Assembly (NCBI GenBank): GCA_964449325.1
Contig: CAYUYJ010000048.1
Span: 1 to 19,758 of the forward strand
Direction: 5' to 3'
Origin: RGIG3002 sp964449325
GTDB taxonomy: Bacteria > Bacillota > Clostridia > Lachnospirales > Lachnospiraceae
DNA: 19,758 nucleotides
The stretch's first letter is position 1; every line of letters starts with the position of its first letter. Both the position numbers and the translations under genes were made by a program. Under the pieces are notes generated by a model that worked only from the letters and a program-made list of their open reading frames with translations, did not search any database and was not told where the DNA came from. This document shows positions 1 to 7,276 of this stretch, piece after piece.

Positions 1-37
1 ATTTTTTAGCCGGTGCAATACCCGTTAGGTCAGCCGA

Positions 38-77
38 AAGGCTGAACTGTTACAAAAATTTTTAACAGTTCAGCCTT
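38..77. repeat. Perfect 15-bp inverted repeat with AT loop
   Basis: AAGGCTGAACTGTTA at 38-52 is exactly complementary to TAACAGTTCAGCCTT at 63-77, with a 10-base A/T-only-but-one loop (53-62). The left arm shares bases 40-44 with a second, smaller hairpin, CAGCC-GAAA-GGCTG at 31-44, so the two cannot form fully together. Neither arm is followed by a clear T-run, so it is not a textbook terminator, although it lies downstream of the cotH-like gene and could act as a 3' end or processing structure. Confidence 0.7.
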
Positions 78-196
78 AGCATTGAAAGACGGATGAAGGA
101 AAAGCTGAAATACGCAGAAAATGGCTGATAACATTCCGTAGACTGCCTGATAGAGAATGGTGATATTTCCTTATATGGTGCTGCAATACACAGAAG

Positions 197-220
197 TAAA
201 TTTGCATGGATGCAAATTTA
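197..220. repeat. Perfect 11-bp inverted repeat
   Basis: TAAATTTGCAT at 197-207 and ATGCAAATTTA at 210-220 are exact reverse complements separated by GG. The near-zero spacer suits a protein-binding palindrome or a cruciform-type element end as well as an RNA hairpin. It sits next to the GC-richer foldable block at about 225-267. Confidence 0.6.
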
Positions 221-324
221 GGCGAGACGGAGGCATGGAAGCCGACTCGAGACGACTTCGTCCGTTTGTCAATATGCGAAGGCCGAACTGTTACAAAAAA
301 TTTTTTAAATAAAGAATCTGAAAT

Positions 325-1947
325 TTATTTTCTCTTTACCGGTTTCCCAAACATATTACCTCCGAAGTCTCCTTTGCCTCCTGCTCCGTCTCCTCCTTGT
401 GTTCCCATGACAGATAAATCTACACAAGACGCATCAATCAAATTGTTACACTTCCTTTGTTCTTCTGTTGTTGCAGGAATCGTTCCGTTAAGCTGTGCCT
501 CCACACTCGCCGCCCGGAGCAGTACGAACTGTTCTAAATTCGTGATTGCTTTTTGATATTCTTCATAGCTGTAAAAGGAAGTAGCATCCTGTTGTACATA
601 GGAATCAATCAGCGTCGTAATCGTCCGGAATGTATTTTGAAATTGTCCGCTGCCCACATAACCCGTTTCGATTTCGCTTAAATACATATGGTACAGTTCC
701 TGATATTCCTCCACTTCCATTAGTTTGGAAAATAAAGGTCTTTCCTCCTCCAGACTACCACCCATCGGAGTGTCAATCGCGCTGTTTACTGCATCTGTCG
801 CGCTTGATGCCTGAAAACCGCCAAATGCCAGATTCAAATCCCATGGCAATATGGTAAGCTGTCCATGTTCCTCATATAAATAATAATTATGCTTCAAATT
901 GCTGTAATAACTATCCATATTCACAATAAAGGTTTGTGCAGCAAAATAACGCAGACAGGCATCAATATCGAAATACTGCTCCAAATTTTCTCCCTCGGAC
1001 AAATTTTTCAATGCCTCTATTACAGCCTCCTTATCCGCCTTTTCCGGTTCAAAAACAGCATTATCAAAAATATCCGCATAGTTGTCTATATCGTCATCCG
1101 TATACACCAAATCCGAACCACTACCGCCTTCTGCAAACCCATCGCCAAATCCGCCTCTGCCACCATGTGTCCGTTGCTCTCCCGGCTCTGACATTCCATT
1201 CTCCGTCGGCATTTCTCCCATTTCCGGCATTTCGCCGTCCGTAAATTGCTCTCCACGCTCCGGCATTTCACCAGCTTCCGGTTGTTTCATTTCGCCGCCC
1301 GCCTGCATACTTTCCGGCTTATACAATTCTCCGTCAGTAGCTTTGTAAACCCGTTCCACGAAAGAATCCTCCACCGCCTCCAATGCAAGATACAGCCCCC
1401 ACTCTTCTCCGTTTATGGTAATATGGGCAAAGGAATAATAGGGACAAGCCACACCCATATACCTGAAAATATCATAAGCCATGTATTCTTTTATGTAAGT
1501 TGCATCACAAAACAGATTGTTTAATACCAGCTTATCAAGTCCTTCTAAAGACTGTCCCGAATCATAATGGTCAAATTCAATCTTAAAGCTGTATCTGTCC
1601 GACTCCGAAGAAGCTACCTGTGACAAACTGGTATTTCCCTTTGTTCGTATTGCCACGTTGGCATAGGTCTCCCCGTTAATCGTCACATCACACGCCTGAT
1701 ATTCCTCCGCGGTCGGATTTTCGAGCATGGTCTCAAAATTCTCTTCCTCCATGGAAATATCCACTTCCATAACCTCATATTGGTCGAATAAATCCTCATA
1801 CCTGCATTCTGCCGAATAGGAAAAGGCACTGACAAAATCTTCCTTATGAGAAAAAACCGTAAATACCGCGACAAGCACCACTGCAATTGTCATAATTATC
1901 GCCGAAAAAGCATTAATATATTTATTTGTACTCATACTTTTACCCAT
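325..1947 (-). CDS. CotH kinase-family protein, membrane-anchored
   Basis: 540-residue protein resembling the CotH family, which includes Bacillus spore-coat proteins with an atypical protein-kinase fold. Residues 12-32 form one hydrophobic segment with a basic N-side, predicting an anchor or uncleaved signal with the rest outside the cytoplasm. Family-like features are RTKGNTS (101-107), LNNLFCDATYIKEY (142-155), the NMDSYYSNLKHNYYLYEE stretch (343-360) and PWDLNLAFGG (368-377); the Asp of PWD is likely the metal/catalytic acid. Residues 214-279 are a low-complexity Gly/Glu/Met/Pro insert inside the domain, with GEMPE at 226-230 and 238-242. The tail (517-540) is Gly-rich and then basic. It is the last gene after the VTC and DUF4956 genes, 41 bases behind the latter. 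The ribosome site is weak for both 1947 and the alternative ATG at 1935, so the exact start is uncertain. Kinase activity and substrate are not shown by sequence alone. Confidence 0.85.
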   Translation of the reverse strand: MGKSMSTNKYINAFSAIIMTIAVVLVAVFTVFSHKEDFVSAFSYSAECRYEDLFDQYEVMEVDISMEEENFETMLENPTAEEYQACDVTINGETYANVAIRTKGNTSLSQVASSESDRYSFKIEFDHYDSGQSLEGLDKLVLNNLFCDATYIKEYMAYDIFRYMGVACPYYSFAHITINGEEWGLYLALEAVEDSFVERVYKATDGELYKPESMQAGGEMKQPEAGEMPERGEQFTDGEMPEMGEMPTENGMSEPGEQRTHGGRGGFGDGFAEGGSGSDLVYTDDDIDNYADIFDNAVFEPEKADKEAVIEALKNLSEGENLEQYFDIDACLRYFAAQTFIVNMDSYYSNLKHNYYLYEEHGQLTILPWDLNLAFGGFQASSATDAVNSAIDTPMGGSLEEERPLFSKLMEVEEYQELYHMYLSEIETGYVGSGQFQNTFRTITTLIDSYVQQDATSFYSYEEYQKAITNLEQFVLLRAASVEAQLNGTIPATTEEQRKCNNLIDASCVDLSVMGTQGGDGAGGKGDFGGNMFGKPVKRK

Positions 1948-1988
1948 TCTGTCTCTAATCAGCCATCGTCTTCTTTTTCTGTTTCTTC

Positions 1989-2657
1989 CTAAGACATATA
2001 ATCTCCGTTATAGCTTACAAGCACCGCATTTTCCACACCTGTCATATTTGCAATCCGGTTAACAAAGGCAGAGTCCTCTCCCTTCAGTCGTACTTCCACA
2101 GTCATTTCAATTCCGCTTTTGGAAACAGTCTTTGATTTCAGCACCTGTTTTTTCACATTTGACTTTATCTCGTCCATAACTTCTTTTTCTGCTTCCCCTT
2201 CACAGGTTACAATCATAATATAGGGATGGTCGGTCGGCTTTTTATTTACGAAAATCACTAAAATAACACCGATAAATGCCGAACCGAATACAGCAAGCGG
2301 AATCATACCTGCTCCAAGGACAATCCCCGCCGCAATTGCCCAGAATAAATAAGCGATGTCCAAAGGCTCTTTAATTGCTGTTCGAAAGCGAACGATGGAA
2401 AGAGCACCAACCATACCTAAAGAAAGTACAATATTGGACGTTACTGCCAATATTACCAGTGTTGTAATCAGCGTAAGTGCAATCAGGGATACCCCAAAGC
2501 CTGCTGAATACATTACCCCGTTAAAGGTTTTCTTATACACTACAAAAATGAACAATCCGATTACAAATGCAAGCCCCATAGCAATCACAAAGTCCAACGC
2601 GGAAAAGCTTGCCGCATTTTCTAAAAATGATGATTTAAAAATATCCTGAAAAGTCAT
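1989..2657 (-). CDS. DUF4956 family integral membrane protein
   Basis: 222-residue protein. The hallmark is SLGMVGALSIVRFRTAIKEP at residues 79-98, the signature of DUF4956, with Arg90, Arg92 and Lys96 at a membrane edge. Hydrophobic segments lie near 22-41, 54-74, 101-118 and 119-137, giving about four membrane passes, followed by a soluble C-terminal domain (about 145-222) with alternating strand/helix character. Its biochemical function is not established. It commonly neighbours VTC-domain polymerase and CotH genes, as here, which suggests a membrane partner or conduit for the VTC product; that is inference. The start ATG has a good GGAG site 5 bases upstream. It lies 63 bases after the VTC gene and 41 before the cotH-like gene, so the three are probably one transcript. 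Confidence 0.9.
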   Translation of the reverse strand: MTFQDIFKSSFLENAASFSALDFVIAMGLAFVIGLFIFVVYKKTFNGVMYSAGFGVSLIALTLITTLVILAVTSNIVLSLGMVGALSIVRFRTAIKEPLDIAYLFWAIAAGIVLGAGMIPLAVFGSAFIGVILVIFVNKKPTDHPYIMIVTCEGEAEKEVMDEIKSNVKKQVLKSKTVSKSGIEMTVEVRLKGEDSAFVNRIANMTGVENAVLVSYNGDYMS

Positions 2658-2720
2658 ATTTTCTCCATTCCTGTGTTGTTACACATTTTTTATTTTTGTC
2701 GCATCCACATGCCGGTGTCT

Positions 2721-3386
2721 TTATCCGTAAATTCTGCATGCTGCATATTTACTGAAAGCAGATGCCCTGCGGTTTGGTACCCTTACCGCTTTTTCTATAA
2801 TCTCCGGCAAAAAGGCATCATATTTTACTTCCAAAATAATCGTCCCTGCTTCGGCGGGGATAAGTGCACTGTTATCAAACAATTTGTCATGATACAGCCC
2901 CGTGCGGATATTCCTGTCAAATGTCACTCTCACATTACCCGGCTTATATACAAACGGAATCCGTTCATACTCCACAATACATCTGGGCTTTAAAAGCTGA
3001 AACCGCATTTTCGCATATAATTCTCTGCACAGTTCCTGCTCAGACTGCCTTAAAAACGCTATCCTTCCCTCACAGATATCCCTCACCTGTTCTTTGGTAA
3101 GCGGTGCAGACTGCTTATCACACAATCCATGTATTTTGCTTTTTTTCTCCAATCTGATATAGGAAGTATCTTCATTATAGTAGCGAATCCGAAACTTTTC
3201 ACGCCGGTCTATTCCGTCCAATTTTTCCCTAAGCACTTTATCCGACAAATTATCAAAGTACAGACTATGTATGGTATATATTCCATTTTCTCCGGCGTGA
3301 CTGTCATACTCCGCTATTTGCCTAAGTCTTCCGCTTATCACCAGATAATCCTCATAAGTAATCCGATGCTTCCATTCATGCCGCAT
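2721..3386 (-). CDS. VTC-domain polyphosphate polymerase-like protein
   Basis: 221-residue single-domain protein of the VTC group of triphosphate tunnel metalloenzymes; the yeast Vtc4 homologue makes polyphosphate from ATP. Tunnel-type charged strands are visible: RHEWKH (2-7), YTIHSLYFDN (37-46), REKFRIRYY (62-70), RLEKKSK (78-84), VEYERIPF (138-145), RVTFDRNI (153-160) and ILEVKYD (184-190). The order and spacing fit the family, and the length matches a stand-alone catalytic domain without SPX or membrane segments. I start it at 3386: AAGGAGGA ends 4 bases before that ATG, whereas the longer ATG at 3404 has no ribosome site. It is first in the unit with the DUF4956 and CotH-like genes. The product (polyphosphate or another triphosphate reaction) is inferred from family only. 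Confidence 0.88.
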   Translation of the reverse strand: MRHEWKHRITYEDYLVISGRLRQIAEYDSHAGENGIYTIHSLYFDNLSDKVLREKLDGIDRREKFRIRYYNEDTSYIRLEKKSKIHGLCDKQSAPLTKEQVRDICEGRIAFLRQSEQELCRELYAKMRFQLLKPRCIVEYERIPFVYKPGNVRVTFDRNIRTGLYHDKLFDNSALIPAEAGTIILEVKYDAFLPEIIEKAVRVPNRRASAFSKYAACRIYG

Positions 3387-3390
3387 TGTC

Positions 3391-3398
3391 TCCTCCTT
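3391..3398 (-). promoter_or_regulatory. Ribosome-binding site deciding the VTC gene start
   Basis: On the minus strand this reads AAGGAGGA, 4 bases before the ATG at 3386. It lies inside the reading frame if the upstream ATG at 3404 is used, and that ATG is preceded only by A/T-rich sequence. The shorter start is therefore preferred. Confidence 0.75.
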
Positions 3399-3523
3399 CG
3401 TCATTTTGTTATTTTTTGTTAATCTTAAATTAAAGTAAGTATATCTTTCTTTTGTGTTTTATATTTGTAAAATTTATGTAAATTTTGTGTCCTTTGTTTT
3501 GTGCCAAAGGCAAAACCATAAAC

Positions 3524-3577
3524 AAAAAGGCAGGCTCGACATATCCATTTTCGGATATATCTTAAACCTGCCTTTTT
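3524..3577 (-). terminator. Intrinsic terminator after the chemotaxis receptor gene
   Basis: AAAAAGGCAGG (3524-3534) pairs with CCTGCCTTTTT (3567-3577). An inner stem (GACATATCC / GGATATATC, one G-U pair) caps the hairpin. Read on the minus strand it ends in TTTTTGTTT. It is also T-rich on the plus strand, so it could work both ways. The AT-rich stretch from 3405 to 3523 between it and the VTC gene must hold that unit's promoter, but no good -35/-10 pair stood out. Confidence 0.9.
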
Positions 3578-3610
3578 ATTTACCTATAATAGTCTGATAT
3601 ATTATGTATA

Positions 3611-5320
3611 TTAAATTTTAAACTGTGCCATAAGCTCCTGCACATGATCTGCTGTAGCACTTAAGCTTGTCGCCTGTTGTGATAACTCCTGCATCATTGC
3701 ATTCAATTCTTCTACGGAAGCATTGGTTTCTTCTGTAGCCGCTGCATTTTCTTCCGAAATAGCAGACAATCCTTGAATAACTGTAGAAATTTCCGCACTT
3801 GCTGCTTTAATTGCACCGGCTTTTTCATTTACCGCATCAATCTCTGACAAGGAGTTTTTGATTTCATCTGCAACCTGTCCGATGATATTCTTGGTTTCAC
3901 CAACTTTTTCTCCTTCTTCTTCAACGATGGCGTTTACTTCCTTCATGATTTCAACCGTCTTTTCGGATTCTTGAATCAAAGCACCAATAATTTCCATAAT
4001 TTCTCTTGCAGAATTATTGGACTGCTCTGCCAGCTTCTGAATGGAATCTGCTACAACTGCAAAACCTTTTCCGTGCTCACCTGCTCTTGCCGCCTCGATA
4101 GAAGCATTCAATGCAAGCAGGTTTGTTTCCTCTGCAATAGAAGTAATAACCTCTGCCGCCTGACTGATAGACTTAACAGATTCATTTGTCTCTTCTGTCT
4201 GTTTTGCAATTTTCTTAATTGCATCTGTTGTCTTTAAGTTAGAATTATTCAGTTCTCCAAGAATCTTCGTAGCCTCTGCTCCGGATTTTCCCATTTCTTC
4301 AGAAGATTTGGTAAGAATACCGATATTCTCCACAATACCGTCAATCATCTCTCTGACATCATCCACATGTCTTGTAGCATTTTCGGTTTCTTCTGCCTGT
4401 GAAGTTGCCCCTCTTGCAATATCCTCAACAGCCATGCTGACTTCATTGGTAGACTGGCTTGCCTGGACAGACATGTTGTTCAGTTCCCCTGAATAATTGT
4501 TAATATTGGACACTTCTCCGTGAATTTCCACCAGCATTTCTTTTAAGGTACCCCGCAGTGTTTCGGTACATCTTGCAATTTCGCCGATTTCATCCGTTCG
4601 TTTAAAGGTAGTCTTATCCAGTTCTACAACCAGATTTCCTGATGCGATTTCTTCCAATCCTTTTGTTACTTTTACAATTGCTTTTGACATCTGGATTGTA
4701 ATAAATGCAATACCCGCCAACGCAACAATAAAGATTACAACAGCCGCTATTAAAATCTTCACTAAATTACTTTCTATTGCCGCATTCACACTGGCACTCG
4801 GTATACCTGCAAATATCATACCGCAGATGCTTCCGTCCGCATTACGAAGAGGACAGTAATATGCAAAATAATCGTCATTCCCAATCTTTAAATTTTCATC
4901 AAAATACGTTTCACCTGCCAGAACCTTTGCAGCAACTGTCTCGTTTGCTTTTGTACCTTCATTTCTGGTTCCGTCCGCATTCTTTAAAGTGGAAATCATA
5001 CGGGTATCACCGTAAAATATAGTAAGCTCTATATTTTCCTGTGTTTTCACCGCATCCAGTGCTTCATAAAGTATCTCTAAGTTTGTTTCCCCTTTTAAAA
5101 GCCTGCCTTCCGAATTCAAGGAGAAATCACCTTCGTAAGCACTTTCCAATGTATGCCCCAGTGTAGCGGTTGTCTTTGCCATACCACTTGCATTTTCTGC
5201 CATTAACGCCGTCTTCATCGAAGATACTGACATAATAGTCAGCACAAGCATTGCGCCAAAAAGCGGTATTCCTCCTATTAACATAATTCTTGCCACTAAA
5301 CCAAATTTTCCTTTTTTCAT
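3611..5320 (-). CDS. Methyl-accepting chemotaxis protein (Cache-HAMP-MCP)
   Basis: 569-residue transmembrane chemoreceptor that passes ligand information to CheA/CheW. TM1 is about 11-31; an extracellular single-Cache-like sensor spans about 35-182, including FAYYCPLRNADGSICGMIFAG (152-172); TM2 is 187-210; HAMP is about 210-262; the signalling coiled coil runs to the C-terminus. The conserved hairpin tip EETNLLALNASIEAARAGEH is at 397-416, followed by GKGFAVVA. There is no C-terminal CheR-tethering pentapeptide; the protein ends MAQFKI. The ligand cannot be predicted. The start has GGAGG 7 bases upstream. It is monocistronic: a sigma-D-like promoter sits directly upstream and a strong terminator follows the stop. 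Confidence 0.96.
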   Translation of the reverse strand: MKKGKFGLVARIMLIGGIPLFGAMLVLTIMSVSSMKTALMAENASGMAKTTATLGHTLESAYEGDFSLNSEGRLLKGETNLEILYEALDAVKTQENIELTIFYGDTRMISTLKNADGTRNEGTKANETVAAKVLAGETYFDENLKIGNDDYFAYYCPLRNADGSICGMIFAGIPSASVNAAIESNLVKILIAAVVIFIVALAGIAFITIQMSKAIVKVTKGLEEIASGNLVVELDKTTFKRTDEIGEIARCTETLRGTLKEMLVEIHGEVSNINNYSGELNNMSVQASQSTNEVSMAVEDIARGATSQAEETENATRHVDDVREMIDGIVENIGILTKSSEEMGKSGAEATKILGELNNSNLKTTDAIKKIAKQTEETNESVKSISQAAEVITSIAEETNLLALNASIEAARAGEHGKGFAVVADSIQKLAEQSNNSAREIMEIIGALIQESEKTVEIMKEVNAIVEEEGEKVGETKNIIGQVADEIKNSLSEIDAVNEKAGAIKAASAEISTVIQGLSAISEENAAATEETNASVEELNAMMQELSQQATSLSATADHVQELMAQFKI

Positions 5321-5361
5321 CCTAGTACCTCCATTTAGTTTTATCTATTCCCTTAACCCCT

Positions 5362-5388
5362 TTTACGGGTACATTAAGCTTGTATTTA
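5362..5388 (-). promoter_or_regulatory. Putative sigma-D (flagellar/chemotaxis) promoter for the MCP gene
   Basis: On the minus strand TAAA (5388-5385) is followed by exactly 15 bases and then CCCGTAAA (5369-5362). The flagellar sigma consensus is TAAA-N15-GCCGATAA, so the -35 and spacing match fully and the -10 matches 5 of 8. The TAAA includes the argS stop codon. The predicted start site leaves a leader of roughly 35 bases before the MCP ATG. Confidence 0.55.
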
Positions 5389-7152
5389 CATTCTTTCGGG
5401 TGCGGAAAATCCCAACAAATCAATACATGTTTCCAAAATATTTCTTGTAAGAAGCAGTAAAGCAATCCATCCCGACTGTTTCATTTTATCCTCTTCCGCA
5501 AGAATCTTTGTCTCATGATAAAAACGGTTAAAGGCATTGGCAAGGTCATAAATATATGCACATACCTTGTGGGGTGCCGTTTCTTCCACTGCCGCTTCCA
5601 CCATGGCATTGAATCTGGTAAGTTCTAACATCAAAGCCTTTTCCGATTCACTGACCGCCGCCTGAAGTTCTAACTCTTCCGGTTTTCCTCCCTGCTCCTT
5701 ATATTTTGTTAAAATAGATTTAATTCTTACAATCGTATACAAAATATAGGGACCGGTATCTCCCTCAAAAGAAATAAAACGATCAATATCAAAAATATAA
5801 TCTTTGGATGCCTGATTGGACAAATCTCCGTATTTTACAGCCGAAAGTGCTACAATCTGTGCGGTCTTTCCGGCTTCCTCATCTTCTACGGTACGATTTT
5901 CCGTAATTTTCTTATACATCTCTTCGTTGATTTCACGAATCAGGTTTTCCAGCCTCATAACACCGCCTTCACGGGTCTTGAAGGGCTTTCCGTCCTTGCC
6001 GTTCATCGTACCGAAACCTAAAAATTTCAGCTCTGTCTCCGGCTTTACCAGCTTCGTTTTCCTTGCACAACGGAATACCTGTTCAAAATACAGTTCCTGT
6101 CTTTTATCCACCACGTAAATAATTTCATCAGGATGAAGCCGGTTCATCCGCTCCATAATCGTTGCCAAATCCGTCGTGTTATAAAGAGATGCTCCGTCCG
6201 ATTTTAAAATCATACAAGGCGGGATTTCTTTCGTGTCCGTTTCTTCTTTTACATCCACTACCAGAGCACCTTCACTCATCCTTGCATAGCCTTCTTCCTT
6301 CATATATGCAACCATACCCGGAATCAAATCATGGACATCCGACTCCCCTTTCCAAAGGTCGAAATCCACATTTAAATTCTTATAATTCTTCTTCAAATCC
6401 GTCACGGAAACATCCAGAATATGCTTCCATAACGCACGATAGCCGCGTACACCACTCTGCAGCTTAAAGGTCGCTTCCATAGCTTCTGCTTTATAATTTT
6501 CGTCTTCCTTTGATTTTCCGCTTGCCGTCGGATAAATTTCTTCCAGTTCGGAAATGGTAAAAGGCGGTTCTGTGGGATATTCTCCCTCGAAGCAATCATC
6601 AAAATAAACCAAATCCGGCTGTCTCTTCTTTAACTCGGTGATAATCAGACCCATCTGCAATCCCCAGTCACCAAGATGAATATCTCCGATTACTTCGTTT
6701 CCTGCAAAACGGTTAATCCGCTTAATACTTTCTCCGATAATTGCAGAACGTAAATGTCCTACATGCAAGGGCTTTGCCACATTCGGACCACCATAATCAA
6801 TGACGATTTTCTTCGGTCTTTCCGGCTCGTCCAAACCGAACTTTTTATCCGTTTCCATCTTTTTTAAGTAGTCGGTTACAAAGTCTTCTTTTATCTTCAA
6901 ATTCAAAAATCCGGGAGCTACAGCATTTACCTCGGAAAAAATCTTGCTGTCCTGTAACTTTTCTGCTACTTCGTTCGCTATCATAATTGGTGCTTTTTTA
7001 TATTTCTTCGCACCCGCCATAGCACCGTTACACTGATATTCGCAAAGATCCGGGCGATTGGATATGGATACCTTACCCAGTTCTCCGTCATATCCTGCCG
7101 CTTCAAATGCCTGCTGCATTTCTTCGGAAATCAAATCCAATAACTTTTCCAT
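5386..7152 (-). CDS. argS: Arginyl-tRNA synthetase
   Basis: 588-residue class Ia aminoacyl-tRNA synthetase that charges tRNA-Arg using ATP in the cytoplasm. The N-terminal Add1-type domain (about 1-115) contains SNRPDLCEYQCNGAM. The Rossmann catalytic core carries GGPNVAKPLHVGHLRSAIIG (121-140), in which HVGH is the HIGH signature; GDIHLGDWGLQMG follows at 156-168. As in many ArgRS proteins there is no canonical KMSK; the equivalent loop is KPFKTREGG (389-397). The C-terminal helical DALR anticodon domain covers about 465-588. Length is normal. The ribosome site is only fair (GAGAGG about 12 bases before the ATG). No T-box leader is visible in the 124 bases upstream. A promoter candidate is at 7229-7257. 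Confidence 0.97.
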   Translation of the reverse strand: MEKLLDLISEEMQQAFEAAGYDGELGKVSISNRPDLCEYQCNGAMAGAKKYKKAPIMIANEVAEKLQDSKIFSEVNAVAPGFLNLKIKEDFVTDYLKKMETDKKFGLDEPERPKKIVIDYGGPNVAKPLHVGHLRSAIIGESIKRINRFAGNEVIGDIHLGDWGLQMGLIITELKKRQPDLVYFDDCFEGEYPTEPPFTISELEEIYPTASGKSKEDENYKAEAMEATFKLQSGVRGYRALWKHILDVSVTDLKKNYKNLNVDFDLWKGESDVHDLIPGMVAYMKEEGYARMSEGALVVDVKEETDTKEIPPCMILKSDGASLYNTTDLATIMERMNRLHPDEIIYVVDKRQELYFEQVFRCARKTKLVKPETELKFLGFGTMNGKDGKPFKTREGGVMRLENLIREINEEMYKKITENRTVEDEEAGKTAQIVALSAVKYGDLSNQASKDYIFDIDRFISFEGDTGPYILYTIVRIKSILTKYKEQGGKPEELELQAAVSESEKALMLELTRFNAMVEAAVEETAPHKVCAYIYDLANAFNRFYHETKILAEEDKMKQSGWIALLLLTRNILETCIDLLGFSAPERM

Positions 7153-7228
7153 ATTATAGCCAAACCTCTCTCGCTTTCCTTTTCCGTCTCATCAATTCCT
7201 GCTCCAATATGCAGAAATTCTCTCTTTT

Positions 7229-7257
7229 ATGATACCATTTTTCGGCAATTCATACAA
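7229..7257 (-). promoter_or_regulatory. Putative sigma-A promoter for argS
   Basis: Minus strand: TTGTAT (7257-7252), a 17-base spacer, then TATCAT (7234-7229). The -10 matches 5 of 6 and the -35 only 3 of 6, but the spacing is ideal. It lies between queH and argS with a leader of about 70 bases. Confidence 0.45.
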
Positions 7258-7276
7258 CATTAATTTTAATAAAATC

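Larger units (their letters stand above)
31..308. repeat. Structured non-coding repeat element downstream of the cotH-like gene
   Basis: No convincing gene lies in the first 324 bases. A motif beginning AAGGC(T/C)GAACTGTTAC and followed by an A-run/T-run occurs twice in the same orientation, at 38-65 and 279-308. The copies differ by one C/T change and by the lengths of the A and T runs. Between them are an 11-bp inverted repeat (197-207 / 210-220) and a GC-richer block (about 225-267) that can fold with small internal hairpins. One frame reads ..KFAWMQI-stop across 199-219, and another holds a short open stretch ending in TGA at about 126-128; neither has a credible start. The layout suggests a dispersed intergenic element or a decayed mobile-element end rather than a gene. 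Copies elsewhere in the genome cannot be seen from here. Confidence 0.55.

Noticed and set aside
291..308. A-run/T-run at 295-306 as terminator of the CotH-like gene
   Set aside because: It is an A6T6 tract without a GC stem next to it. It belongs to the repeated motif and is not a convincing intrinsic terminator.
206..556. Plus-strand open frame of 116 codons
   Set aside because: It crosses the repeat element and then runs antisense through the 3' end of the CotH-like gene, with no ribosome site and a composition typical of an antisense shadow.
3387..3404. Longer start for the VTC protein at 3404
   Set aside because: No ribosome-binding site precedes it, and the best site, AAGGAGGA, lies inside the extra codons.
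7153..7276. T-box leader for argS
   Set aside because: The interval is only 124 bases, has no T-box core motif, and shows no terminator/antiterminator pair.
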